DNA from: an uncultured Clostridia bacterium
GTDB lineage: Bacteria; Bacillota; Clostridia; Oscillospirales; Acutalibacteraceae
Length of the DNA stretch: 41,852 bases
NCBI GenBank assembly: GCA_947588875.1
Contig: CANPZK010000004.1
Coordinates: forward strand, 1-41,852
Direction of reading: 5' to 3'
The position numbers and the translations under genes were made by a program. Under the pieces are notes generated by a model. That model searched no databases and had not been told where the DNA came from. It saw only the letters and a program-made list of their open reading frames with translations. Shown here in pieces: positions 32,050-41,852 of this stretch; positions within the stretch are counted from its first letter, which is position 1, and each line of letters begins with the position of its first letter.

Positions 32050-33261
32050 TTATTTTGAAAGGAGCTTCTTTATTCTTTCCATAGCCTCTATTGTGTTGTC
32101 GCGGTCGCCGAATGAGGTGAGCCTGAAATAGCCCTCGCCGTTTCTACCGAAGCCCGCGCCCGGCGTGCCGACCACGTTCGCCTCGTTGAGCAGAAGGTCA
32201 AAGAATTCCCATGAGCCCATATTATTGGGGCACTCAAGCCAGATGTAGGGCGAGTTTTTGCCGCCCGAATACCATATGCCGAGCTCGTCGAGAGCGCTCG
32301 CGATTATCCTCGCGTTCTCCTTGTAATATTCAAGATTTTCTCTGCACTGCCTTTGTCCCTCCTCGGAGAACACAGCCGCCGCTCCGCACTGAACGGGATA
32401 AGAAACGCCGTTGAACTTTGAGCCCTGCCGTCTGCCCCATATCTGAGAAACGTTTACGACCGTGCCGTCGTCCGTCGTGACCTCAAGCTCCTTCGGAACC
32501 ACCGTATATCCGCAGCGCAGTCCGGTAAAGCCCGCCGTCTTTGAAAGCGAGCATATTTCTATCGCGCACCTCTTTGCTCCGTCTATCGCGAAAATGCTTC
32601 TCGGAACGTCGTCCTCAGTTATGAACGCCTCGTATGCCGCGTCGTATATAATTATCGCCTTATTTTCAAGAGCGTAATCGACCCACGCCTTGAGCTGAGC
32701 GGTGGTAAACGCCGCTCCCGTCGGGTTATTAGGCGAGCAAAGATATATTAAATCGGCGTGTACGCTTTTATCGGGAACCGCGTTAAAGCCGTTTTCGCGG
32801 GTAGAGTCTATATATATTACCTCTCTGCCGCTCATGAGGTTGGAATCGACATAGACCGGATACGCCGGGTCGGAAATTAAAACGGTATTCTTTTCGCCGA
32901 ATATATCAACTATATTTCCGCAGTCGGACTTTGCGCCGTCGCTTATTCTTATATCGTCCGCCGGAAGATCTACGCCGAAGCTCTTATAATAATTCGACAC
33001 CGCCTCCTTGAGGAAGTCGTAGCCCGTGCCGCTGTCCTCATAGCCCTTGAAGGTTTCCTTGACGCCCATCTCCTCAACGCCCTTCTTTACCGCGTCAACA
33101 ACGCACGGCGCGAGCGGGAGCGTTACGTCTCCTATTCCCATTCTTATTATATTGTCCTTTTTATCGGGGTTCTTCTCGATGTATTCGTTTATTCTTTTTG
33201 CGATGTTTATGAAAAGATAATTCTTTTCAAGCTTTAAAAAATTTTCGTTGATCTGTGGCAT
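32050..33261 (-). CDS. dapL: LL-diaminopimelate aminotransferase DapL
   Basis: A 403-residue PLP enzyme (fold type I) that converts tetrahydrodipicolinate to LL-diaminopimelate in one step, skipping the acylated intermediates. The N-terminus MPQINENFLKLEKNYLFINI and IIRMGIGDVTLPLAPCVVDA are DapL-specific. The PLP Lys lies in CSLSKTAGFTGLRCGY; other ligands are in CSPNNPTGAAFT and IIYDAAYEAF. Its product is the substrate of DapF, whose gene is fused to carB in the same block. It lies 46 bp after pyrG. Confidence 0.96.
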   Translation of the reverse strand: MPQINENFLKLEKNYLFINIAKRINEYIEKNPDKKDNIIRMGIGDVTLPLAPCVVDAVKKGVEEMGVKETFKGYEDSGTGYDFLKEAVSNYYKSFGVDLPADDIRISDGAKSDCGNIVDIFGEKNTVLISDPAYPVYVDSNLMSGREVIYIDSTRENGFNAVPDKSVHADLIYLCSPNNPTGAAFTTAQLKAWVDYALENKAIIIYDAAYEAFITEDDVPRSIFAIDGAKRCAIEICSLSKTAGFTGLRCGYTVVPKELEVTTDDGTVVNVSQIWGRRQGSKFNGVSYPVQCGAAAVFSEEGQRQCRENLEYYKENARIIASALDELGIWYSGGKNSPYIWLECPNNMGSWEFFDLLLNEANVVGTPGAGFGRNGEGYFRLTSFGDRDNTIEAMERIKKLLSK

Positions 33262-33307
33262 TTTTCTCTCCCTTTCAAAATCAATTTAGAGCCGCTTATG
33301 CGCTCTT

Positions 33308-35176
<1,869 letters not shown>

Positions 35177-38100
35177 TTAAAGCTCTATAACTCCGTCAAA
35201 TACGCGCTCAGCCGCGCCGGTCATAAATACGGTCTCATCGGTATAGCGGATAACAAGGTCGCCGCCCTTGAGCTTTACGGTGATGTCCTCGTTCTTCGGG
35301 CAAAGTCCGTTCTCAACGCAGGCAACCGCCGCAGCGCAGGCTCCCGTGCCGCACGCCCATGTTTCTCCGCTGCCTCTCTCCCATACCCTCATTCTTATGG
35401 TATGGTCGTCGATAACGCTTACAAACTCCGTATTCACCCTCTCGGGGAACAGCGGGTCAAACTCGAACTTCGGGCCGACCGATTCAATGTCAAGTCCGTC
35501 TATATCCTCCATAAATACAACGCAGTGCGGATTTCCCATAGATACGCAGGTTATGTTGTATTCCTCGCCGTCTATCAACGCAGGCTCGTTGATTATCCTG
35601 TCCTTATCCATAGCTACGGGTATATTCTTCGGGTCGAGCTCCGCCCTGCCCATATCAACGCGCAGGCTCTTAACCTCTCCGTCCTGCTTATATACGGTGA
35701 GGGTCTTTATTCCGCTGAGCGTTTCAACCGATACGGTATCCTTGCTCGTGTCAACAAGGTTGTGGTCGTAAAGGAATTTTCCGACGCAGCGTATTCCGTT
35801 GCCGCACATCTTGCCCTCCGAGCCGTCGAGGTTGAACATTCTCATCTTTGCGTCGGCTACATCTGAGCGGCAAATAAGGATTATTCCGTCGCCGCCTATG
35901 CCGTAGCGTCTGTCTGACAGGCGGACGCTAAGTCCCTCAGGGTTGTTTATCATCTGGTCAAAGCAGTTAAAATATATATAGTCGTTTCCGATGCCGTGCA
36001 TCTTTGTAAAATTATATTTCACTTTTTCTCTCCTCATATGGTTAATATCCACAAGCTCCGTGTTGCTCGGCGAATATCTGCTCTTCAGACATTCCGCAAG
36101 GGCGTTGGCTGTGTCGAGCGACGTAAGACAGGGAATATTTCTCTCTACGGTCTTTCTGCGTATCTTCACGCTGTCGCGCGACGGTATTCTTCCCTTTGAC
36201 GAGGTCGAGATAACATAGCTTATCTTTCCGCTTTCTATAAGCGTAAGGGTGTTTTCCTCAGCCTCGTGTATTTTATCGACAACGTGCGCCTTTATGCCGT
36301 AGCTCTTCAGAACGGACGCCGTTCCCCTTGTTGCATACAGCTCAAAGCCCAGCTCCGCATATTTCTTCGCAAGGTCGCCTATCTCTCTCTTGTCGGAATC
36401 CCTCACCGTTATCAGCACGCCGCCGGATTTCGTCATCTTGTAGCCCGCGCCCGTAAGTCCCTTGTAGAGCGCCTCCTCGAGCGTTCCCGCCACGCCGAGA
36501 ACCTCGCCGGTGGATTTCATCTCGGGTCCCAGGTGGTTGTCCACATTGATCAGCTTTTCAAACGAGAATACGGGAACCTTTACGGCGACATACGGAGATT
36601 TTTTGTAAAGTCCGGTGCCGTAGCCCATATCCTCGAGTTTCTCCCCGAGCATCGCCCTTGTGGCGAGATCCACCATGGGAACGCCGGTCACCTTGCTTAT
36701 ATAAGGTATCGTTCTCGACGAGCGCGGATTGACCTCGATAACATAGAGGTCGCCGCCGTAGATGAGGTACTGTATATTCACAAGTCCCTTTGTCCTCAGC
36801 GAGAGCGCGAGATCCTTTGAGCTTTTGATTATTCTCTTTGTCATTTCGTCGCTTATGTTCCACGCCGGATATACGGCTATCGAGTCGCCGGAGTGAACTC
36901 CCGCGCGCTCGATATGCTCCATGATTCCCGGAATCAAAATATCCTCGCCGTCGCATATAGCGTCTATCTCAAGCTCTGTTCCCATCAGATATTTATCTAT
37001 GAGTATCGGGTTTTCTATATTCTGTGAAAGAATAATAGCCATATACTCTATTATATCGTCGCTGTTGTAGGCGATTATCATATTCTGACCGCCCAAAACA
37101 TACGACGGGCGCATCAGCACGGGGTAGCCTATTCTGTCGGCAACGTCGAGCGCCTCCTCGGTCGTCATAACGGTCACGCCCTGAGGACGCTTTATTTTGT
37201 GCTTTTCAAGAAGCTCGTCAAAGCGCTCTCTGTCCTCCGCCATATCAATGCTGTCGGCGGACGTGCCGAGTATGTTCACGCCCTGTCGGCTCAAAAATCC
37301 CGTCAGCTTTATCGCGGTCTGCCCGCCGAACGCAACGACAACTCCGTACGGCTTTTCGGTCTTTATAACGCCCATAACGTCCTCGTTCGTCAGAGGCTCA
37401 AAGTAGAGCCTGTCGGCGGTGTCGAAGTCGGTAGAAACGGTTTCGGGATTGTTGTTGACGATTACAACGTCGAAGCCCGCCTGCTTGAGCGCCCACACGC
37501 AGTGAACCGAGGCGTAGTCAAATTCGATTCCCTGTCCTATTCTTATCGGGCCGGAGCCGAAAACGATTATTGTCTTTTTGCCGTCGTTCGTTTCCTCTAT
37601 AAACTCCTCCGCCTCGTTTTCCTCGTCAAAGGTGGAGTAGAAGTACGGCGTTTCAGCCTTAAATTCAGCGGCGCAGGTATCTACCATCTTATATACGGGA
37701 ACCGCAGGCTCCTCTATTTCACAGCCGCTTATCTGCTTTATTGTTTCGTCCAAAAAGCCCATATGCTTTGCCCGCATATAAAGCTCGCGGGTAAGCCCGT
37801 CGCCCTTTGCGGCGTTTTCAAGCTCGTTTTCAAGCTCTATTATGTTGAGCAGCTTATATAAGAACCACTCGTCTATCAGGGTTATCTCGTGTATTTCCTC
37901 GACCGTTATGCCCTTTTTGAGAGCGGAATAAACGCAGAAGAGCCTTTCGTCGTCGCATATTTCAAGGCGCTTCCTGAGATTTTCGACCGACATATTTACG
38001 AATTTTTCGTGATTCAGGGTTTTAAGCGAGATCTCCGCGCCCCTGACCGCCTTCATTATAGCCTGCTCAAAAGTTGGGGCGATGGACATAACCTCTCCCG

Positions 38101-39235
38101 TCGCCTTCATCTGTGTTCCGAGCGTTCTTTTGGCATATACAAATTTGTCAAACGGCCACTTGGGAAATTTAACTACAACGTAGTCGAGGGCGGGCTCAAA
38201 GCAGGCGTAGGTCGAGCCTGTAACGGCGTTTTTAATCTCGTCAAGCGTATATCCTATCGCTATCTTAGCCGACACCTTAGCTATCGGGTAGCCGGTCGCC
38301 TTTGACGCGAGCGCCGAGGAACGCGATACCCTCGGGTTTACCTCTATTACGGCGTACTCGAAGCTCTCGGGATTGAGCGCGAACTGGCAGTTACAGCCGC
38401 CCTCTACTCCGAGCGCGGATATGATATTGAGAGATGCGCTCCTGAGCATCTGATACTCCTTGTCGGACAACGTCACCGTCGGAGCGATAACTATGCTGTC
38501 GCCCGTGTGAACGCCTACCGGGTCGAGGTTCTCCATTGAGCAGACTGTGATAACGTTGCCCTTGCTGTCGCGCATTACCTCAAACTCTATCTCTTTCCAG
38601 CCCGCGATGCATCTCTCTACAAGCACCTGGGTTATGGGCGAAAGCTCCAGTCCGTTGGCTGTTATCTCGCGCAGCTCCTCCTCGTTGTTTACTATTCCGC
38701 CGCCCGTTCCGCCGAGCGTGAACGCCGGACGTATTATCACGGGATAGCCTATCTCCTGTGCAAATTCAACCGCCGACTCGACGTCGTTTACTACCTTTGA
38801 CGGTATAACCGGCTGTCCGATGGACTCCATTGTGTCCTTGAACATCTGCCTGTCCTCCGCCTTGTCGATGGTGTCGGGATCGGCTCCCAAGAGCTGAACC
38901 CCCTCCTTTTCGAGGAAGCCCTCTCTCGCAAGCTGCATGGAGAGCGTAAGGCCGGTCTGTCCGCCGAGGGTGGACAGCAGGCTGTCCGGCTTTTCCTTTT
39001 TAATTATTCTTTTGACCGTTTCAAGGTTGAGCGGCTCTATGTATATCTTGTCCGCCATCGCGTTATCGGTCATTATGGTGGCGGGGTTTGAGTTTATGAG
39101 TATTACCTCAAGCCCCTCCTCCTTGAGCGCGCGGCAAGCCTGAGTTCCCGCGTAATCAAATTCAGCAGCTTGTCCTATAACGATAGGACCCGAGCCGATA
39201 ACCATTACTCTTTTAATATTCTTATTCAGTGGCAT
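35177..39235 (-). CDS. carB-dapF: Carbamoyl-phosphate synthase large subunit fused in frame to diaminopimelate epimerase
   Basis: A single 1352-residue frame. Residues 1-1071 are a complete CarB: two ATP-grasp halves (MVIGSGPIVIGQAAEFDYAG; IIVFGSGPIRIGQGIEFDYA) and the C-terminal MGS-like regulatory domain with HVVDKIHEAEENTLTLIESG. Residues 1072-1352 are a complete DapF beginning VKYNFTKMHGIGNDYIYF, with its two catalytic Cys in KMCGNGIRC and WACGTGACAAAVAC. CarB makes carbamoyl phosphate for pyrimidines and arginine; DapF makes meso-diaminopimelate for wall and lysine. The functions are unrelated, and no stop codon separates them. A strong internal ribosome site and GTG at the junction suggest DapF is also made alone. 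AAAGGA precedes the carB ATG. Confidence 0.95.
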   Translation of the reverse strand: MPLNKNIKRVMVIGSGPIVIGQAAEFDYAGTQACRALKEEGLEVILINSNPATIMTDNAMADKIYIEPLNLETVKRIIKKEKPDSLLSTLGGQTGLTLSMQLAREGFLEKEGVQLLGADPDTIDKAEDRQMFKDTMESIGQPVIPSKVVNDVESAVEFAQEIGYPVIIRPAFTLGGTGGGIVNNEEELREITANGLELSPITQVLVERCIAGWKEIEFEVMRDSKGNVITVCSMENLDPVGVHTGDSIVIAPTVTLSDKEYQMLRSASLNIISALGVEGGCNCQFALNPESFEYAVIEVNPRVSRSSALASKATGYPIAKVSAKIAIGYTLDEIKNAVTGSTYACFEPALDYVVVKFPKWPFDKFVYAKRTLGTQMKATGEVMSIAPTFEQAIMKAVRGAEISLKTLNHEKFVNMSVENLRKRLEICDDERLFCVYSALKKGITVEEIHEITLIDEWFLYKLLNIIELENELENAAKGDGLTRELYMRAKHMGFLDETIKQISGCEIEEPAVPVYKMVDTCAAEFKAETPYFYSTFDEENEAEEFIEETNDGKKTIIVFGSGPIRIGQGIEFDYASVHCVWALKQAGFDVVIVNNNPETVSTDFDTADRLYFEPLTNEDVMGVIKTEKPYGVVVAFGGQTAIKLTGFLSRQGVNILGTSADSIDMAEDRERFDELLEKHKIKRPQGVTVMTTEEALDVADRIGYPVLMRPSYVLGGQNMIIAYNSDDIIEYMAIILSQNIENPILIDKYLMGTELEIDAICDGEDILIPGIMEHIERAGVHSGDSIAVYPAWNISDEMTKRIIKSSKDLALSLRTKGLVNIQYLIYGGDLYVIEVNPRSSRTIPYISKVTGVPMVDLATRAMLGEKLEDMGYGTGLYKKSPYVAVKVPVFSFEKLINVDNHLGPEMKSTGEVLGVAGTLEEALYKGLTGAGYKMTKSGGVLITVRDSDKREIGDLAKKYAELGFELYATRGTASVLKSYGIKAHVVDKIHEAEENTLTLIESGKISYVISTSSKGRIPSRDSVKIRRKTVERNIPCLTSLDTANALAECLKSRYSPSNTELVDINHMRREKVKYNFTKMHGIGNDYIYFNCFDQMINNPEGLSVRLSDRRYGIGGDGIILICRSDVADAKMRMFNLDGSEGKMCGNGIRCVGKFLYDHNLVDTSKDTVSVETLSGIKTLTVYKQDGEVKSLRVDMGRAELDPKNIPVAMDKDRIINEPALIDGEEYNITCVSMGNPHCVVFMEDIDGLDIESVGPKFEFDPLFPERVNTEFVSVIDDHTIRMRVWERGSGETWACGTGACAAAVACVENGLCPKNEDITVKLKGGDLVIRYTDETVFMTGAAERVFDGVIEL
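36020..36034 (-). promoter_or_regulatory. Internal ribosome site and GTG start for free DapF
   Basis: AGGAGAG (36028-36034, minus) lies 5 nt (AAAAA) before an in-frame GTG (36020-36022). Initiation would give a 281-residue DapF of normal length. The site falls exactly at the domain boundary. Confidence 0.7.
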
Positions 39236-39263
39236 TTGTCACATTCCTTTCAGCAGCCGTGAT

Positions 39264-40337
39264 TTATTGATCCATCATTGAAATAAACCTGTCAAAGAGG
39301 AACGCCGTATCGAGCGGCCCTCCGCACGCCTCGGGGTGGAACTGCACCGAGAACGCCGGCATATCATTGTAGCTTACTCCCTCGCAGGTGCCGTCGTTTC
39401 CGTTCACAAAGCTCTCCCGCGCGTTTTTCGGAAGCGTTTCGCTCATAACCGCGTAGCCGTGGTTCTGGCTTGTGATATAAACTCTGCCCGTTTCGGTTTC
39501 TGTCGCCGGCTGATTCGCGCCTCTGTGCCCGTATTTGAGCTTGTGCGTTTTTGCCCCCTGCGACATGGCGAGAAGCTGGTGCCCGAGGCAGATGCCGAAG
39601 GTGGGCAGCTTGCTCTCGCACAATTTTTTAAGCTCGCTTATTATCTGCGTATTCTCCTGCGGGTCGCCGGGGCCGTTTGAGAGCATTATTCCGTCCGGCT
39701 TCAGCGCGAGTATCTCCTCGGCGGTCGTGTTCGCCGGAACGACCGTTACGTCGCAGCCGCGCTTTACAAGCTCTCTCGCTATATTGCCCTTTGCGCCGAA
39801 ATCCCACAGCACAACGCGGCGCTTTGCGTTCTCCGCCTTCAACTCCTCGCGCTCTCCGCTCGACACCGAGGCGACCGCGTTTGTAACCTTGTAGCTCCTT
39901 ATCTGTTCAAGATCCTTTTCCAAATTGTCGAGCGAATAGGTCACCTTGCAGTTCATAACGCCGTATTCGCGCACTATCCTTGTTATCGCTCTTGTGTCAA
40001 GGTCGTATATTCCCGGTATTCCCTCGTCCTTTAAAAAAGTGTCAAGGATACCCTCGCAACGGAAGTTGGACGGCTCTTGACACCTGTTTCTTACGATATA
40101 CGCTTTGAGCGCGGGGTGTTTGCTCTCAAAATCGGAGGGAATTACCCCGTAGTTTCCGATTAAAGGGAATGTCTGAATAACTACCTGACCGTAGTAGCTC
40201 GGGTCAGTTAGTGTTTCAAGGTATCCTGTCATCGCCGTCGTAAAGACGAGCTCTCCGACCGCTTCCTTCTCCGCGCCGAAGCTTGTTCCCTCAAATGTCC
40301 TGCCGTTTTCGAGTATCAGGTACGCCTTGCGGCTCAT
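39264..40337 (-). CDS. carA: Carbamoyl-phosphate synthase small subunit
   Basis: A 357-residue glutaminase subunit that releases ammonia from glutamine for CarB. The N-domain starts MSRKAYLILENGRTFEGTSF and has FTTAMTGYLETLTDPSYYGQ. The class-I glutamine amidotransferase domain shows LSNGPGDPQENTQ, the nucleophile in FGICLGHQLLAMSQGAKT and the His/Glu of VQFHPEACGGP. The ATG at 40337 has AAAGGA upstream; the TTG at 40355 overlaps that site and is rejected. It is 28 bp from carB. Confidence 0.96.
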   Translation of the reverse strand: MSRKAYLILENGRTFEGTSFGAEKEAVGELVFTTAMTGYLETLTDPSYYGQVVIQTFPLIGNYGVIPSDFESKHPALKAYIVRNRCQEPSNFRCEGILDTFLKDEGIPGIYDLDTRAITRIVREYGVMNCKVTYSLDNLEKDLEQIRSYKVTNAVASVSSGEREELKAENAKRRVVLWDFGAKGNIARELVKRGCDVTVVPANTTAEEILALKPDGIMLSNGPGDPQENTQIISELKKLCESKLPTFGICLGHQLLAMSQGAKTHKLKYGHRGANQPATETETGRVYITSQNHGYAVMSETLPKNARESFVNGNDGTCEGVSYNDMPAFSVQFHPEACGGPLDTAFLFDRFISMMDQ

Positions 40338-40374
40338 AGAATCAATTCCTTTCAAATAGTCTGTTTTTGTATGC

Positions 40375-40944
40375 TTACAGCTCGTATGTGCTCAGCACCC
40401 TGCGCGCCATATCGAGCTTGCTGATGCGCATATCCATCGCCTGCTTTTCAAGGTAGCGGTGCGCCTGCTCCTCGCTCATGGTCAGGCACTGCATCAGCGT
40501 GAATTTCGCACGGTTGATTATTTTCATCTCCTCAACCTGATGCTTCAGCTTTGTGTTTTCCGCCTCGAGAAATCCAAGCCTCTTTTTTGAAATTTCCCAA
40601 GTTCGCAGACACCGGTGAAAGCAGGTGAGGTTTACGGGCTTTTTCACCGCGAAAACTCCCTTTTCCTCCAGCGCCTCAAAGCATTTTTCATATACCTCGC
40701 TCTTCAAAAGCACGAACACTCCCGCGCGCGTGCTCCGACAAAGCTCTACGGACAAATCTATTCCTCCGCCGCCGAGTATCGGCGTATTTACGACTATTGC
40801 GTCAAAGGCTCTGCCGCGCACAAGCTCTTCGGCTGTTTCGGCGTTGTTGGCGCAGGCGGCGTCGCTGTAACCCTCGCTTATCATAAGCTCTTTCAGCGGA
40901 GTCATGCTTTGTTCCGTTTTGGTTATTATCAAAACGCTTTTCAT
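40375..40944 (-). CDS. ANTAR-domain RNA-binding regulator with degenerate receiver
   Basis: A 189-residue NasT/AmiR-type regulator. Residues 1-115 have a receiver fold but lack the usual residues: the acidic pair is replaced by T8-K9 (LIITKTEQ) and the phosphorylated Asp by N53 (DAIVVNTPI); only the Lys of VKKPV is kept. A coiled coil (about 115-145) leads to the ANTAR domain (146-189: AKFTLMQCLTMSEEQAHRYL and MARRVL), which binds paired RNA hairpins to prevent termination. It is first in the carA operon, 37 bp upstream of carA. ATG 40944 has GGTGAT 4 nt upstream, and the predicted transcript starts after the two earlier ATGs. Confidence 0.85.
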   Translation of the reverse strand: MKSVLIITKTEQSMTPLKELMISEGYSDAACANNAETAEELVRGRAFDAIVVNTPILGGGGIDLSVELCRSTRAGVFVLLKSEVYEKCFEALEEKGVFAVKKPVNLTCFHRCLRTWEISKKRLGFLEAENTKLKHQVEEMKIINRAKFTLMQCLTMSEEQAHRYLEKQAMDMRISKLDMARRVLSTYEL

Positions 40945-40962
40945 AACTATCACCATCATAAT

Positions 40963-40991
40963 ATTTTAACTTAAAACAGGAAAAAAATCAA
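40963..40991 (-). promoter_or_regulatory. Promoter for the ANTAR-carA-carB/dapF operon
   Basis: On the minus strand: TTGATT (40986-40991), 17 bp, TAAAAT (40963-40968). It predicts a very short leader of about 12 nt before ATG 40944, leaving no room for a leader attenuator. Confidence 0.6.
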
Positions 40992-41124
40992 TCAAAATTT
41001 TAAAGGCTTTGCGAGTCGCTAATTATCGGGCTTGCAGGCTCGGTGTAAACGGCGTTTTAAGGCGGCGCAGGCTCGGCAATTATGCTTGTGTACGCTCGAT
41101 TAATGTGCATTTTGAGCGTGTTGG

Positions 41125-41348
41125 GCTGTCGCATTTATATTTCTCGGCCGCGTTGTGCGGGCGACGCAGATACGGGCGGCGACCGCCCGCTTCCCGCCCG
41201 CGGCGGGAAGCGGGCAAAAACGCGGCGGCAAGACTCCCCCGACAGAGGAAAAACCCTGCCCCCGCCGCGTTTTCCGCGCGGCTGCGCCGCGCCGGTCGCC
41301 GCCCGAACTTCAAAACCGCAAAATCTTAAAACGCGGAAATGCGACAGC
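41125..41348. repeat. Cloverleaf repeat R8 (long form)
   Basis: The core is 41173-41305, with outer stem CGGGCGGCGACCG/CGGTCGCCGCCCG. Hairpin A is 41185-41215 (GCCCGCTTCCCGCC arms, CGC loop). The central arm is AAAAACGCGGCGG (41216-41228) with CCGCCGCGTTTT (41262-41273); its loop has GACAGAGG then CCCTGCCC (+ polarity). Hairpin C is 41276-41292 (GCGCGGC-TGC-GCCGCGC). A perfect 12-bp terminal inverted repeat GCTGTCGCATTT (41125-41136)/AAATGCGACAGC (41337-41348) bounds it. It lies between divergent genes. Confidence 0.85.
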
Positions 41349-41407
41349 GAGCGCGAATCACAGAGCCTCAAGAGCCGAGCCGCAAAAATATATTCTTAAA
41401 ATTTTTA

Positions 41408-41436
41408 TTGACATTGCGCCCCGTTCATTCTACTAT
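41408..41436 (+). promoter_or_regulatory. Promoter for the right-edge lipoprotein gene
   Basis: TTGACA (41408-41413), 17 bp, TACTAT (41431-41436). The leader of about 85 nt shows no known riboswitch. Confidence 0.65.
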
Positions 41437-41527
41437 TAAAATCACAGCAAGACTTTATAAGGCGCGCACAAAGATAATGCGCCGCTGCGAAAAAGCTATA
41501 ACAAACAATATAAGGGAGATAATCATA

Positions 41528-41852
41528 ATGAACACCACACAAAATATTAACGGCATAAAAACTTTCAAAGCATACAAGCCGATTGCGGCGTTAATCGGAG
41601 CCGTTCTCATTCTGCTCTTTTCCTTCGGCTGTTCCGACAGCGGTTCAAAGCCGCCGAAGGAGCTTATCCTCGGCAACTGGAGTTACATGGGACAAAGCTG
41701 GTGCGAATTTAACGACGACAACACCTGCATCATAGGCGGCACAGCCGGCGAATACAAGATAGCCGAGGACAACTCCATCACCATGAGCGTTTACACCTCG
41801 GACGACGAGCTGAACTTTGAATGGGCGGGAAGCGCCGACAAAGCCGACTTCA
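41528..41852 (+). CDS. Partial lipoprotein with lipocalin-like domain (cut by window end)
   Basis: The first 108 residues of a gene that runs off the right edge. A hydrophobic segment IAALIGAVLILLFSFG ends in FSFGC, a plausible lipobox with Cys at 35. The mature part begins SDSGSKPPKELILGNWSYMG, then CEFNDDNTCIIGG, GEYKIAEDNSITMSVY. The G-x-W start, short strands and G-x-Y repeat match small lipocalin-like domains, as in the lipoprotein at 26035. AAGGGAGAT lies 8 nt before the ATG. The function is unknown. Confidence 0.75.
   Translation, partial: MNTTQNINGIKTFKAYKPIAALIGAVLILLFSFGCSDSGSKPPKELILGNWSYMGQSWCEFNDDNTCIIGGTAGEYKIAEDNSITMSVYTSDDELNFEWAGSADKADF

Noticed and set aside
40338..40374. 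RNA leader or attenuator before carA
   Set aside because: The gap is only 37 bp and shows no hairpin with U tract.

Overview
The window looks like chromosomal DNA of a Gram-positive, anaerobic gut-type Clostridia bacterium, probably Oscillospiraceae/Ruminococcaceae. This is inferred from gene content: FAD-dependent ThyX, DapL-type lysine/diaminopimelate synthesis, LCP and YfhO wall enzymes, a CsoR copper switch, small DUF proteins typical of that group, and strong AGGAGG-type ribosome sites. Most genes lie on the minus strand and most are housekeeping. No rRNA, tRNA, CRISPR array, transposase or integrase was seen.

Layout. 1-956: non-coding hairpins and one small ribbon-helix-helix gene. 957-8457 (minus): a long run thyX-tmk-DUF2156-GNAT-DJ-1-folate cyclo-ligase, then mltG and a U32 protein, with a good promoter before thyX. 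8881-18785 (minus): a cell-envelope block of LCP ligase, tarJ, tarI (CDP-ribitol synthesis), a LicD-family transferase, a GT2 glycosyltransferase, a DUF975 membrane protein, an M20 dipeptidase and YfhO. 19253-20567 (plus): yfbR, then an A+T-rich island with a toxin C-terminal fragment and a probable immunity gene. 20726-23640 (minus): csoR-copA with a textbook CsoR operator inside the promoter. 23922-27766: pgeF, a small Cys protein, a two-gene operon with a LexA-type box, a lipoprotein and an APH-type kinase. 28278-31309 (minus): ddl-murF-udg. 31704-40944 (minus): ANTAR regulator-carA-carB/dapF, then pyrG, dapL and a small conserved protein, linking pyrimidine, CTP and diaminopimelate supply. 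41528-end (plus): a partial lipoprotein gene.

The most unusual content is a family of eight intergenic repeats (R1-R8, about one per 5 kb). Each folds on paper into a four-way cloverleaf: an outer stem around GGCGGCGACC/GGTCGCCGCC, a first hairpin, a central arm AAAACGCGG/CCGCGTTTT with a roughly 30-40 nt loop, and a third hairpin. The stems differ between copies but stay essentially perfectly paired. Arm order and loop polarity occur in all four combinations, as if two nested inverted repeats flip independently. Three copies share a longer form of about 225 bp ended by GGCTGYCGC/GCGRCAGCC.

A second recurring oddity is that two neighbouring-gene pairs, copA/copZ and carB/dapF, are joined in one reading frame without a stop codon, while a strong Shine-Dalgarno and start codon survive at each junction.
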